A DNA stretch of 64,000 nt from Celoporthe dispersa. Lineage: Eukaryota; Ascomycota; Sordariomycetes; Diaporthales; Cryphonectriaceae. The translations under genes were made by a program, and so were the position numbers. Shown here piece by piece: positions 23,302 through 34,508 of the stretch. The notes under the pieces are model-generated. The model was not told the origin of the DNA. It searched no databases and saw only the letters and a program-made list of their open reading frames with translations. The stretch spans positions 2,666,001-2,730,000 of the forward strand of contig WAID01000009.1 in assembly GCA_016584495.1 (NCBI GenBank), in the 5' to 3' direction. Numbering within the stretch: the first letter of the stretch is position 1; each line of letters begins with the position of its first letter.

Positions 23302-24460
23302 GTTGAGGAGTCAATACTCTACAGACCGCCAGAGATGCAGCAGCAGGAAATAGTTAACCTATCAAACATACATACGTGTAGTCTGGTCAGGAGCGAGGCA
23401 TTTTGAATTGGCTTTTTTTTTTTAAGGTGCATCGCCCGGGGGAAACGACGATATCATCTTGTCTTTCAAAAACCCACGGTGAAAATGGTATACTCGCCCG
23501 CTGATGACCCGAACACGTCGATCCGGGACCAGGACCCGGTCAGAGGGGCGACTCATGGCCATCATCTAGTGACAGGCTGCTGGCATGAACACCCCCGCCT
23601 GTCCCATTTGAGGCTATATCAACCTCAGCCGGAATTTTAGGATGCGGAGAAACATGGATAGTGCAGCCGATCTTGGGCGCACGGATGACGTTACATCCTG
23701 CCAGTGCCATGAAGCCAGCACGAGGTTGGGTCATGAATGTCTTCGCCTCGTGCTTGCGTTGAAGATGCATTCATCTTGTTCATAGGATTGGTGGAGAGGA
23801 TCATTCTGTCAGGGCCTTTCTGGAAAGGGGGCACCGGAAGGCGACTTCCACCGCCTACCTAGCTGTTGGAGCATATCGCAGTAGTTCGTTACATAGTATG
23901 TACCTTGGTGTTATGGCGCTATAGCTGTACAGGACTACTACCGTAGCACATAGTACAGGGGCTTGAGGGGCCAGCAAGGCTACAGCGAGGCAGCTTGGCA
24001 GGGTTCAGGGGGGGTTGACAGGCGCTATGACCACACCTTAATTGACTTTCAGCGGCTTGTCCAGCGTGTTGGGAACGGGGGTCGCGCCAGCAACCACGTC
24101 AGAGTGTATTGCCCCCCTAAGGCCTCGTGTTTACCTATGTAGGCAATAGCTAAACACCGCTGTTCACACTCACGACGCCATCGACACTCTCCTCCTCTCC
24201 ACCTGTCGCCACTATCTCGTTACGACTAGAAGTTGTCCTCCTACGATCTCCTCCACCCACAGATCTCGGCAACAAGGGGATCTGCAATCTTACAGCTAGA
24301 TCTAGCCTTTCAGGTACCGTCACCCACGAAACGCGCATGCTCGGCAAAGCGCTCCCTGATGTTCCCTGTCGTTACGCTGCTGACATGGTCTCCTCGTGCC
24401 CACTCGCCAGTATAGATTCCCTAGTTTCCGACCCGATCATTACCGCGGAGATACTCAGCG
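23302..24460. promoter_or_regulatory. Divergent intergenic region glycosidase / MOB1
   Basis: About 1.16 kb upstream of both genes. It is of mixed composition, with a T-run near 23413-23422. The last 300 bases are pyrimidine-rich and probably the MOB1 leader. No gene is supported. Confidence 0.4.
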
Positions 24461-25492
24461 ATGACCTCCTTCATTACGACCGTGTATGTTCTGCTGCATT
24501 CCCCCTTCCCCCTTTCCCGCCTACGATATTCGGATACTGGTATCCCAAAACTGGACGTGTGTGTGCGACGGTTCGGGCACTGCTTTTGTAGCGCCTGGAG
24601 AGGAGGACTGAGGGCATACGTTTGACCTCTCCAACAGAGATGCAGCCTTGACAGAGGAGGACGCCGGCTTACAATTGAAGAACAGCAGCGGTAACCGCCG
24701 AAATCAGTTCCGTCCGCGGCCCGGTGGGAAGCAGGGCACGACGAGCTACCAGCTGCGACAATATGCCGAGGCGACATTGGGAGGAGGTAGCCTCCGCAAG
24801 ATAGTGAAACTCCCAGAAGGCGAGGACGAGAACGAGTGGTTTGCTGTCAACAGTAAGCGTGCAGTGTACCCCTGAACGCGGCAAGAGAGAGAGAGAGAGA
24901 GAGAGAGATGCTCCAGCTCCGGCTACATATACATGAACGTCTGACCCCCAAACCATTAGTGGTCGACTTCTACAACCAGATCAACCTTCTCTACGGCGCC
25001 ATCACAGAGTTCTGCTCACCACAGTCGTGTCCGGAGATGAAGGCCACCGATGAGTATGTCGAACATGACCTCTGCGCCCGCCCCTGACGCCGAGCACCGC
25101 TGACCGTTTCGACCAGATTCGAGTATCTCTGGCAGGACAACGAGAACTTCAAGCGTCCAACCAAGATGGCCGCGCCAGCCTACATCGAACAGCTCATGAC
25201 CTGGGTCCAGGGCAACATTGACAACGAGGCTGTCATGCCCAGCCGGATCGGTGTACCTTTCCCAAAGACCTTCCCTTCGCTGGTCCGCCAGATTTTCAAG
25301 CGCATGTATCGTGTCTATGCCCACATCTATTGCCACCACTACCCTGTCATCCGTGAGCTCGGCCTGGAGCCCCATCTCAACACGAGCTTCAAGCAATATG
25401 TGCTGTTCATCGACGAACACAACCTCGCGACCGGAAAGGACTTCTGGGGTCCACTTGGAGACCTGGTGGACAGCATGCTACGGTCTGACTGA
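24461..25492 (+). CDS. MOB1: Mob1 kinase activator (mitotic exit / septation network)
   Basis: Four exons (24461-24483, 24638-24852, 24960-25053, 25117-25492) give 235 residues. Mob1 binds and activates NDR/LATS kinases (Dbf2/Sid2) in mitotic exit and septation. The first exon is only 23 nt and ends before a consensus GTATGT donor. Conserved signs are LRKIVKLPEGEDENEWFAVN, MVDFYNQINLLYGAITEFCS, the zinc-site residues around CSPQSCPEM and YAHIYCHHYPVI, and the C-terminal GPLGDLVDSMLRSD. A GA microsatellite (about 24887-24908) lies in the second intron. Confidence 0.95.
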
Positions 25493-25962
25493 GCACCATC
25501 ACAAGATGACTCAATCACAGACGGAGGTTCCACACGATTGTCCGTTCTCGTGCTGGCGTTGGGGCATTGATTTTATGTATCGTCTAGCATACCTATTGGT
25601 GTTTGGGGGGCGGGGGGCTAATGGAAAGGTCTGGCTGGTTGACGTTGTTGAGTGCTGGACGCACTGGACTATGCTTGCGGGAACCCAGGATCTTTAGGTC
25701 TAGAATATAAGGTAGACCGAATGGTAAGAACAAACAGAGGCTTTTTTTTCTTTCCTTCCTTGAGAGCTGCAGTTCACGTCTTGGAGGACGGGAGAATGGG
25801 AGGATCTCGAGGATCCAGTGTACTCCTCTAAATTTTGTTTCTACACGCAACTGATGCTGATGGTAGGTATCCTTTTGCCGAATATCTCTCAGTCGGTCCA
25901 CGGCATCAACTCGCCCACCTCCATGCCTCCTTCATGTCTATCCTCAACACAAACGGTGGTAT
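25493..25962. other. Intergenic region, tail-to-tail MOB1 / ATP5
   Basis: 470 bases of 3' flank between two convergent genes. There is a G-run near 25605-25617 and a T-run at 25742-25751. Nothing else seen. Confidence 0.4.
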
Positions 25963-26965
25963 TTACAGGGTGTCGGTCAGGAGCTTGTTCATCTTGGCGA
26001 TCTTGGAAGACACAGAGAGGTCGATAGTCCGATCACCAATCTCAACAACCAGTCCTCCAACGATCTCGGGGTTGACCTGTAGCACCCGTCAGTATCCTTG
26101 CCAGCGGAGGAAATGCGAAACTTCCGGCTGGTCTCTCTTACCTCGTTCTTGACCGTGAGCTTCTTGCCTTGGCCGACGTAGGGGGACTTGGACACAGCAG
26201 ACTCCAGCCTGCTCAGGGTCTTGTTGTCGAGGGGCTAAATTGCGCAGAACTCTTTGTCAGCATGTGTTGTGTTCTCATCTGCTCTTCAAAACGCAAGTGT
26301 CTTTTGACGCCTTCTTTAATCTCTGCCCAGAAGACACATACCGTAGCGCTGGTGACCGTCATCTCGACCTCCCCGCGCGCAGCGCTCATCAGCTCCCCGA
26401 ACTTGGCGCAGACGCCGCCCAGCAGAGACAGGCGGTTGTTCTCGGCCAGAGTCTGCAGGAAGTTCTTGACGGTCTGGCCGCTGGCACCGGCGCTCTTCTC
26501 GAGCTCGGCGATGATGGCAGACTTGTCGCCGGCGTTCAGGGTCGGCGCCTCGAGGATGGTCGCAAGCTTGGGGTCCTTGGCCACCAGGGCGCCCAGCTTG
26601 CTCAGGGCATTGGCGGTCGGGTCCAGGGTCGAAGTCTTAACGGCGGCCGTGTACTGTTGCAAAATAACGCAGCACTGTTAGCGCTTTCTGTGCCCATCTT
26701 GTCCTCCTTCTGCATTGACCCGTCGCAGATATCCAGCCCGTTCAGAAAGGTGCGATTGAAGCCAAAGGAAATCCCCGCCTCGGGAGAAGTCGGCGCCGTG
26801 ACGTACCAGAGCAGTGGCATAGGTGCCATCGAGGCCGAACAAGGCGACAGGAGGCTTGACGTTCTCGCTGGCGGCCGGGGCGGCGTAGAAGCGAACCTGG
26901 GAAGCAATTGCCCGCGAGGGAGCTGCAGCCCTGGCGGAGCGGAGCAGTGCTTGTCTCGACAACAT
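25963..26965 (-). CDS. ATP5: ATP synthase OSCP subunit, mitochondrial (subunit 5)
   Basis: Four exons (26965-26807, 26653-26342, 26234-26142, 26076-25963), all in phase 0, give 225 residues, near the yeast length of 212. OSCP links the F1 head to the peripheral stalk. The N-terminus MLSRQALLRSARAAAPSRA is a mitochondrial presequence, followed by VALFGLDGTYATAL-YTAAV, NFLQTLAENNRLSLL and the C-terminal domain VNPEIVGGLVVEIGDRTIDLS-SKIAKMNKLL. The start is fixed by the presequence. Confidence 0.95.
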
Positions 26966-27860
26966 GGTGGCTGCGGGCGAGGTTTGTGGATGGAGGTCAA
27001 GATTTCAATTGACGAACTTGGTCCGGGTGCCAGAGTTGGTTGCTTGCTCGGCAGAACAGTACGCCTGAGGCAGCTGTGGTCCGTGCGTTACTATTACTTA
27101 CATAAGCTACCCAAAAGTCACAGTGCGTAAACACTTTACTGTGCTGGGGACACCAGCGCCCTCTACAGTAAATACTGTACAAGCACCTGCAGTGGTAGAC
27201 ACACCTGAGATACATTGATAAAGTGTCATCAGTGAGTTTGTATAAACGAGTGAAGGTAGATACCTAACTAACTGATAAGTGCCTCACTAGAAAAGAAAAA
27301 AAAGGCTCCGTAAGGCTGTCATTCTTCCTCATAGCACAAAAAGACGGTGATACAATCTCCTTTGGCAACTGTTTCGTTCCCCACGTTTTATTTCCATCGT
27401 CTGCGCCCCTCGTACAAGCTCCACCAACCAGACACCTAGTGACGACCATCGTTCAGAAGCAGTATCATCGTGACCTTGGGGAGACTGTGTCGACAGACCT
27501 GGTGGACATGCGTCCACCTCTGCCTCCCATCCCGACATTAAATTCCACCTCTCTTCGACATTGTTGGATGAAGATAATCATGAGTTGTCCAAAGCACTCG
27601 GATGGGCAGTAGCCTCCCGAGCGTAGGATGTCGGGTGATTTTGTAAAGTAATTGCTGAAAATGTTCGTAAAAGAATCGCCAAATGCCGCGGATTCAGTTC
27701 TGAGAATCGAACAAGGAAATTGAATGTGACAGACAAAGAGGGGGGGGAAACGAAAAACGATATGGGCTGCTGTTATTGCCCCGTGTGCTATCATCATAGT
27801 GAAGGCCAGGCGTGGGAACATGATGGGCCTCGCCCTTGACCGAAGGTGAGCTTTCATAAC
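26966..27860. other. ATP5 promoter and 3' flank of the Pumilio gene
   Basis: About 900 bases between two minus-strand genes. The first 150 bases upstream of ATP5 should hold its promoter. There is a G-run at 27741-27748. No gene is supported. Confidence 0.4.
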
Positions 27861-30343
27861 TCAACGGTATGCACCGCCGTAGCGAGGGCCTGGAGCCATG
27901 CGGCTCCCCATCATGGGTCCAACACCAGGACCAGGGCGAGTGGCGACGGCCGGGTTGGTGCACAGCATGCCGACTCGAGAACCGAACTTGGATCCCCGAA
28001 GGGAGACCATATGCTTGCGGATGTGAGCCGCAACGATCTCGCGGTGCTGAGGACCGGCATGAGTGAGAATGTACTGGATCAGGTAGTTGCCGTACTGGTC
28101 GCTCGCAATATCGATCAGGGGGAATGCGGGGCCGGTCGACACGCCCCTCACAAACCCGATCCAGGTAGCGACCGAGAAACTCTGTACCGCCAATCTTGAG
28201 GCACTTTTCGACAACCTTGGAAGCAAATTGGTCCATCGAGTACTCTGCCGCGTATCGAATGACATGGTCAATGGCGCGACTGCGGTCCGCAGGGGCACCA
28301 TGCTCGCAAATGTGCTGGATGCACCAGTTGCCGAATTGACCATGAGCCACAATGTCGATATTGGCAAGGACTTCCTCAATGCAGGGGCGCTGTAGCAGGT
28401 TTTGTCAACACAGCAAAAGTACACACGCAAGAGTCAACAATATATGTACTCACCTTGTCATCCTCCAAGCAGTTCTCAAAGATGTTCTGGACAACCAGGC
28501 TGCCAGTCTCCCCCAGCGCGACCTCATGCCACATGCCGCAGAGAGCCTCATTGACAAACTTCATGATCTGCGGTGGAGTGGTGGTCCATCTCAGCTCGAA
28601 CAGCTTCTGCCAGACGTGACAGGCATATCGGTGGACGACCGTCTCGGGGATGCGACGAAGCAGCTCGTGGACCATAATGGCCTTGTAGTCCTCAGGAACA
28701 GAGTCGAATGCCTTTTGAACAACATGGCATCCAAAAGGATCCATCGACAGATTCAGCGTGTTGCCACGGATCGCTTCAGCGATCTTGATGACCTGCTCAG
28801 GTGTTCCGTGCTCGAAGCAGCGTTGGACCAGGAAATTGCCGAAGCGGTTGACCATGAGAGGATAGGCCTGAGCAACGATGGCTTGGACAATCTCGTACTT
28901 CTGCTCTGGGGTGCCTACCTTAAGCTTCTGCTGGAGGAAGATGGATGCCTGCTGGTCGTTGTTGCAGACGATCTTGTCAACGATATATTTCCAGTTGCAG
29001 TTGACGTTTCGGTCCAGAAGACGGCGGTAATTCAGAGGCTCAGTAGTTGGCAGATAGGTCTGCCCCTCGGTAGCAATGGCCTGGATGAGGGAGGACAGAC
29101 AGCGTTAGCATCGCGCTTGTATTTGGAAAGGAGCTGCAAAATTTCAAAGACGGCCAAAAGAACTTACATCAGGCTTCCAAGACGAGCCCGCGACAGATGT
29201 GAACTCAGTCGCGTGTGGAGAGAGCGGACTACCGACAGACTGCTGACCGTACTGTGGAAACATACCCAAGCCGCCACTAGGCAGGTTGCTGGGGCCTCCA
29301 GCGTAGCTTGCAGAAGACTCATACTGATTCTGGCCCATGCTGTTCATGTTGTAACTTCCGTAGCTGCCGCCGTATGACTGGCCTCCAAAGCGAGTATCGT
29401 ATCGATTGCCGCGACGGCCACTGTTCGATCGCATGAGATCAGGTTCCTGGCTGTACCGGTCGCCACGATAACTATCCAAGGACGGACCAGCATATCCGGG
29501 AGCCCCATCCATGAAACCCTGGTTACGGGGCTGAGGCCAGTTGGTTGTCGGTTGGGCCTCCTGTGCCGGCATAGGAGAGGCCATGAAAGCACTCTGGTAG
29601 TTGGGCTTGTTGCTGTTGTTCCAGATTGCTCGAGACCGGCTGAAGCCTGTGGCCGACAGAGCGTCACTGATGTCAGAGCGGCAGTCATCGGAGACGGCAG
29701 TCTGCCAGTGGTTCTCTCGAAGGATCTTAGGCTTGGGGAAGGTTGACACTGGTAGATTGCCTGAGGGCTTGGTTCCAATGGGATCAAGGAGAGGAGCACC
29801 GCCAGTAAAGTCCGAGTCGGAGGACAGATTGGGAGTCGCACGGCCACTGTCCTGCTGATCTCGACGTGTCTGAGCTAGCTCCTGTTCAACACGGGAAATA
29901 TGGTTCTGGGCCTTGGCCAGTTCCAATTTCAGTCGAGCAAGCTCCTCCTCCGCTGCTCGATCGTTAGGAGCGGCGCTGGCAGGTCGGGTGGAAGGGCCCA
30001 TGGCGATGAAAGAGTCGGTGGCCGGGGTGATGGGCAAGGAATTGCACGAAGAGAGGTGGGCAGACACGGCACCCTCGGAGGCGTCATTGTGGCCAGAAGC
30101 TTGGTCGTGGTTCTCGCAGAGCTTCGCAATGAGCTTATCCATTGGGTTTGGATCGAGGAGATCGTGGGTGGTCTGGAAATTATGGTTAGATCCCATGCTC
30201 GGTTGGATCACAGGTCACGAGACGCTCACCTTGACCGAACTCTGGTTGACGAGCTTGGACGTGGTCAGTGGGGTGACGACCTTTCTGAGGGCGAGAGGTA
30301 CGCCCGATGGGTCGTCGAAAGGAGCGTTTTCGTCTTGAGGCAT
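27861..30343 (-). CDS. Pumilio/PUF-domain RNA-binding protein, one frame break
   Basis: Four exons (30343-30230, 30172-29168, 29080-28454, 28389-27861) give 757 residues after removing one base from the G run 28118-28122. PUF proteins bind UGU-containing mRNA 3' UTRs and repress or localise them. The N-terminal half is low-complexity with a coiled-coil (AEEELARLKLELAKAQNH) and Asn/Gly/Ser/Tyr-rich parts. The PUF repeats follow: PLMVNRFGNFLVQRCFEHG, MDPFGCHVVQKAFD, HRYACHVWQKLFE, ETGSLVVQNIFENC, HGQFGNWCIQHICEHG, MDQFASKVVEKCLK and, after the break, SDQYGNYLIQYILTHAG. The last repeat is readable only in the shifted frame, so the break disrupts a conserved region. The PUF subclass is not resolved. 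Confidence 0.9.
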
Positions 30344-31479
30344 GGCGTGGAAATCAAATCGTCGACGGTATCCACAGGAGGGGCCCTCGGGTATGTGCTA
30401 TTCCAAAGGTGCGTCCTATCGGACAGGCAATCTAACTGAGGGCTGAGATGGGTAGAAGATAGCTGAGATCCCGTAGATCCTGACCAAACGAGGGTGACGC
30501 CTGGTGGATTGAAGGAGAAAAGGTGTGATGTAGTGTTTGCGTTTGTGGTGGACAAGGAGAAGAGGTGGAGGGAGAGGGAGAAGGATGGGGGGGAGAGATG
30601 GGTGCAGAAGGAGGTGAAATTTGTTATTCGCGAAGGTGTGCAGCCTGGCGTTTTAAATTTGCAGGTGGAAGGAGAAGGAGGGGAGGTGCCAGTGTTTGGA
30701 AGCAGCCACCCCTTCACTATTTTAGCAGCTGACAGTATCTCCCGTGTCGGGCCAACACTTCCCCCTGTTTTTGTTTTTTACAGAATGAAAGGTAACTCCC
30801 ACCTTGATTCACAGGCAGCATCTGCTGGAGCCTTTGGGGTCTTGCCTTTCGTTAAAAGTGGAATGTACCTTATCAGTGCCCCTTCATGTCAAGACCAGCC
30901 TGTAGACTGGGTACTTCCTTCCTCCATACATGATACGAGGCGTTGTAGACTTCAACCTGCTATAGAAGCTAGCTGTTGAGCAATAATTTAGAAGGAGGCA
31001 GTGAGAGTCACCCACTAGAGACAACATTTGTATCATGACTTATGAATCACGCAGATAGATCAAGACAAAAGGGAGAGCGGTACTTGAAGTATCAGGTGCC
31101 ACTAGCATTGCCACTATGGAATGTCAGCAGTGTCACCCTCAGGCGTCTGGCTAAACTGTATGCCTTTCTTGAATTCAACTTGCCTCCTTACCGGTCCTCA
31201 AAGAGGCCGAACCCAAAGGCATTCTATCATTGACCGACAAGAGCACCTTGGTCACGGAAGGCTGAACTCCGTGTATTCGTAATGCAGGCCTGAGATCCGT
31301 CATCCCAAGGGGCTCATCTTCTATCATATGCCATCCATTTCCCCAGCCTGCCACGTAAACACCAAGACGCTTGCCACCATGCGCCCCCCAAAGCTACATT
31401 TATACTCAATCGGTTTCGATGATGTTTAGCCGCACTAGGTATCTGACCGGACGCCGACGACGCGGAGAACAGAGCGGGA
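30344..31479. other. Pumilio gene promoter and leader
   Basis: About 1.1 kb upstream of the Pumilio start and downstream of the mS33 gene (both minus strand). A purine-rich tract on the plus strand (30510-30620), pyrimidine-rich in the sense direction, is typical of a fungal leader. No further gene is supported. Confidence 0.4.
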
Positions 31480-32052
31480 TCAAGGTGGCATTAGATCGTA
31501 TAGTAAACTTCGGATGTGGTTGAAGTGGTATTGTATTGAACAGCAAAGCCTTCGTTTTATTTTTTTCTTTCCCTTCGCATCTGCGCAAATCATGGTCAGT
31601 ATTAGGGCTAGCTTTTGGCCAGACAACAGGCACAACTCACCTGGAGGACCACTCTTCTTCTTTGGTGCGCCTTTTCCACGCGCCTTCAAACTATACGCAG
31701 CCAGTAAGAACAAGTTCACACGTCGCAGCCACCTGACCATGACTTACAATCCAATTTGCTCCAGTCGATCTTCCTCCTCCTCGATTGTGAACTCCAGCTC
31801 GGGTCCGTATAGATCAGCCAGTTCCCTGTATGTGAACATCTTTCGAGGGTAATAAGCCGCGAGCGCCGGCCCCCGTAGCCTCTGTCGCAGAATCTTGTTG
31901 CCCATTCGGATGCCGTCTGGATTGTAGGTCGTCGCAAAAATGCGGCATCGCGCCTGGTAAGAAAGTTAGCAGGGAAGCGTGGGTGATGTTCGAGACAGGA
32001 GCTATGTCCTCACCTGCATGAGCTGCAGGAGCCTTTCTCGAGGGACAGACAT
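31480..32052 (-). CDS. RSM27: Mitochondrial small-subunit ribosomal protein mS33 (Rsm27)
   Basis: Exons 32052-32014, 31953-31748, 31690-31641 and one from 31580. The spliced product begins SVPRERLLQLMQ-ARCRIFATTYNP, then GIRMGNKILRQRLRGPALAAYYPRK in shorter segments, YRELADLYGPELEF and LKARGKGAPKKKSGPP-DAKGKKK, the mS33 pattern. In the given sequence the frame runs past KKK to 31480 (131 residues), because the A run on the sense strand (31560-31566 as T on plus) has seven bases. With six, a stop falls at 31557-31559 and the protein has 105 residues, the family's usual size. The extension is therefore probably not real. The gene is divergent with the RNase III gene. Confidence 0.87.
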
Positions 32053-32430
32053 CATGACATTGCCGAGGATCAAAACGTTGAGCGAGTGAACAGGATAGTC
32101 TGCGATTGATGGAAGTCGCGCCTGTCGGCAAGAAGACGTCAAGGAGAAGTTTCTGGTTGGCTGGGGGTTGGAAAGTGGGCCCGCCCCGTCTGCTTGGGCA
32201 CGCCACACCCAGAGACAGACCCTGACAGTCAAACCCTTGGCGTCTGCAGCCTGCTATCTAGCAGTAATGTCTCCCAACAACGCAGTGAGAACTCCTAATT
32301 TCTCTATCCCCCAAGTAACTCCTACCTCAGAAGCAGTCGGTCATTTTTCTCCTTGTAAGAGGTTTTATACGCTATCGCCATACCATACGCTACTCAGTAA
32401 CCTTACAAAAAAGTGCATATCCTCAGAAAT
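32053..32430. promoter_or_regulatory. Divergent promoter mS33 / RNase III
   Basis: About 380 bases shared by two divergent genes, up to the leader intron of the RNase III gene. No specific site is recognised. Confidence 0.4.
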
Positions 32431-32486
32431 GTAAGTCGGTTTGAAAATAACTTGACCAGGATCTAAATCTGACAAACCACAAACAG
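32431..32486 (+). other. Probable 5'UTR intron ending at the start codon
   Basis: GTAAGTC at 32431, a CTGAC branch-like site at 32468-32472 and AACAG at 32482-32486 make a typical 56-nt fungal intron. The acceptor directly abuts the ATG of the RNase III gene at 32487. No upstream in-frame ATG is seen in the preceding bases, so it is a leader intron rather than a coding one. Confidence 0.6.
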
Positions 32487-33686
32487 ATGTCAAAGCGCCG
32501 ACACGAGGAAGTGCTCGGCGACACGCCTGCTACGAAAAAGTCCAGAGCCATAGATGCGTTGGACGACCTGTCAGAGCGCGCTGATGATTTGATCGAGTGC
32601 CTCCAGGCTCTCAAGAGCCAGGGCCGTTGTGCGGACCCAGCGTTGAAGCAGCGCCTGGCAACGTTGAGTCGAGAAATACTGCCGAGCATTCAGACCCTCG
32701 CGAAGGGCAACGACGCTACGAAAGAGGTTCTTGAAGATCAGCGGCCAGAGGTGCCCATCCTGACTCCGTGGACCCCATCGGATGTGTCAACCCAGTTGCC
32801 TCCTCCCCCCCGCGTGCTGGATCCATCTCTGGAAGTGGCATCCTTTACTCACGCCGGGGCTGCTCAGAATCATGGCGGCCAAAGCTACGAGCAGCTGGAG
32901 TGGCTGGGTGATGCCTATCTCTACTTGATCTCCACGGCATACATCTTTCTCACGTTCCCGAATATGAAGCATGGCGACATGTGCCAGATGCGGGAGGTCC
33001 TTGTTCGCAATGCAACGCTGAAAGACTACTCGATCCACTACGGTTTTGACAAGCGCGCTGTCTTTCCAGATGAATACGGACTCGACGGCCGCCAAGGCGG
33101 CACAAAGGTCTCTGCGAAGGAGCGTGCCAAGGTGCTAGGGGATATATTTGAGGCTCACGTTGCAGCCATCATCCTCTCCGATCCCATCAGAGGCGTGTCG
33201 AGAACCGCATCCTGGCTCAAGGCGCTTTGGAGCACCACAATTTCCGACCAGATAAAGGAGAAGTGGCTAGGAGAGCAAAAGCAATCACTCATAGCTCCCA
33301 CGATGGGTTCGGGCGCCATGCTGGCGGATCAGCATACACAACAGGCACAGCGTGGATCCGCTAGGGACAGACTCTCGAGTGACTTGGCTCTTCGTGAGCC
33401 TCGGGTGCAGATCGAATATCGATCTCTGGATGAGGGACGACAGCAGAAGAGGGATTCATTCACAAACATGAAGCTATTCACACAAGGGGCGTTCCTGGTG
33501 GGCTATGGAGAGACAGTGCAGATGGGCGTAGGCACTGCTAAGAAGAAGTCTGAGGCAAATGAAAAGGCAGCGCAGAACGCGCTCGAGAACAAGAAGCTCA
33601 TGAACATCTACCGGGAGAAGAAGCGGGCCATACAGGAAAACAAGCGCGCGGCGGAACAGGGAGCATCAAAGGGTCTAGATTTCTAA
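32487..33686 (+). CDS. Rnt1-like ribonuclease III with dsRNA-binding domain
   Basis: A single exon of 399 residues. RNase III of this class trims pre-rRNA, snRNA and snoRNA precursors in fungal nuclei. There is one catalytic domain: signature E135-Q-L-E138-WLGD142, then D219-I-F-E222, so all four acidic metal ligands are present. A C-terminal double-strand-RNA-binding domain follows (about residues 310-375, with GTAKKKSEANEKAAQNALENK). The N-terminus KRRHEEVLGDTPATKKSR is basic and may be a nuclear signal. One domain and no helicase set it apart from the Dicer-like gene 20 kb to the right. Its closeness to yeast Rnt1 is inferred from domain order and length. Confidence 0.85.
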   Translation: MSKRRHEEVLGDTPATKKSRAIDALDDLSERADDLIECLQALKSQGRCADPALKQRLATLSREILPSIQTLAKGNDATKEVLEDQRPEVPILTPWTPSDVSTQLPPPPRVLDPSLEVASFTHAGAAQNHGGQSYEQLEWLGDAYLYLISTAYIFLTFPNMKHGDMCQMREVLVRNATLKDYSIHYGFDKRAVFPDEYGLDGRQGGTKVSAKERAKVLGDIFEAHVAAIILSDPIRGVSRTASWLKALWSTTISDQIKEKWLGEQKQSLIAPTMGSGAMLADQHTQQAQRGSARDRLSSDLALREPRVQIEYRSLDEGRQQKRDSFTNMKLFTQGAFLVGYGETVQMGVGTAKKKSEANEKAAQNALENKKLMNIYREKKRAIQENKRAAEQGASKGLDF

Positions 33687-34508
33687 GACAGTGAGCCACA
33701 GTTACATCGCATCCGCTGCCAGCCATATAGCAAGCATGCAATTATATGTATTCGCAGGCAGGAGGATGACTTGTGGTACCTGTTCGGATAGCATGACGAA
33801 AGACGATACGCATCTTGCAAGCTTCCGTCATAGAACTGATGTGCTCTGTGCACTAGTCTATTCAACCCTATGATGACCGATTTCAGATTCACATACGGAA
33901 GAGATTGCAAGAAAGAAAAGTAGACGACCAAAATAGATACACTCCGTTATTTCTGTCTTGATTTCATTTTCACGGGGAAGTAAGACGGACGCCCCCGCTT
34001 ACCAAATAAATGAATGACATGTGCCAGCCGTAGTACAGGGCTGTTGATCAGTCCAGTAAATACGGCGATCCAGGGATCCCCCGTCCCTTCAATTGGGGTC
34101 CGCGGGCAAGCAGCCCAGCCGTTACGCCGAGGTTCAATCAGATGCATTGCGCCGGTCCCGCTACACTCAACCACGCGCCAAACCACTGCAGAGCATCGCT
34201 TCTCGCGGGAGCATGAAGTGGCAATCGACCGACCTACCGTTCACGTTACATGAAGAAATATAGAGGCGCCTGTTCCAATATTTCGTATTATTGATTTTAT
34301 GCGTACCTGTCACACGTCTTTTCCTGCCATTCTGTTTTCTTTCCCACCCTCCCGCATGACTTCGACCGCGCAGTCGCAAGCAATCTGAAGCCTTGGTGAC
34401 TTGGTACACCGGTAATTCGAGACCTCAGGCGCCGAGGCGTCTCGTTCCACGAGCAGACGGTCGCCCTGGTGCCCTCTCTGGCACCGGCGGACGCAGACCT
34501 CACCAGAC
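33687..34508. other. Intergenic region RNase III / Atg37-like
   Basis: About 820 bases, with the RNase III 3' flank and the promoter of the next gene. No gene or repeat seen. Confidence 0.4.
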
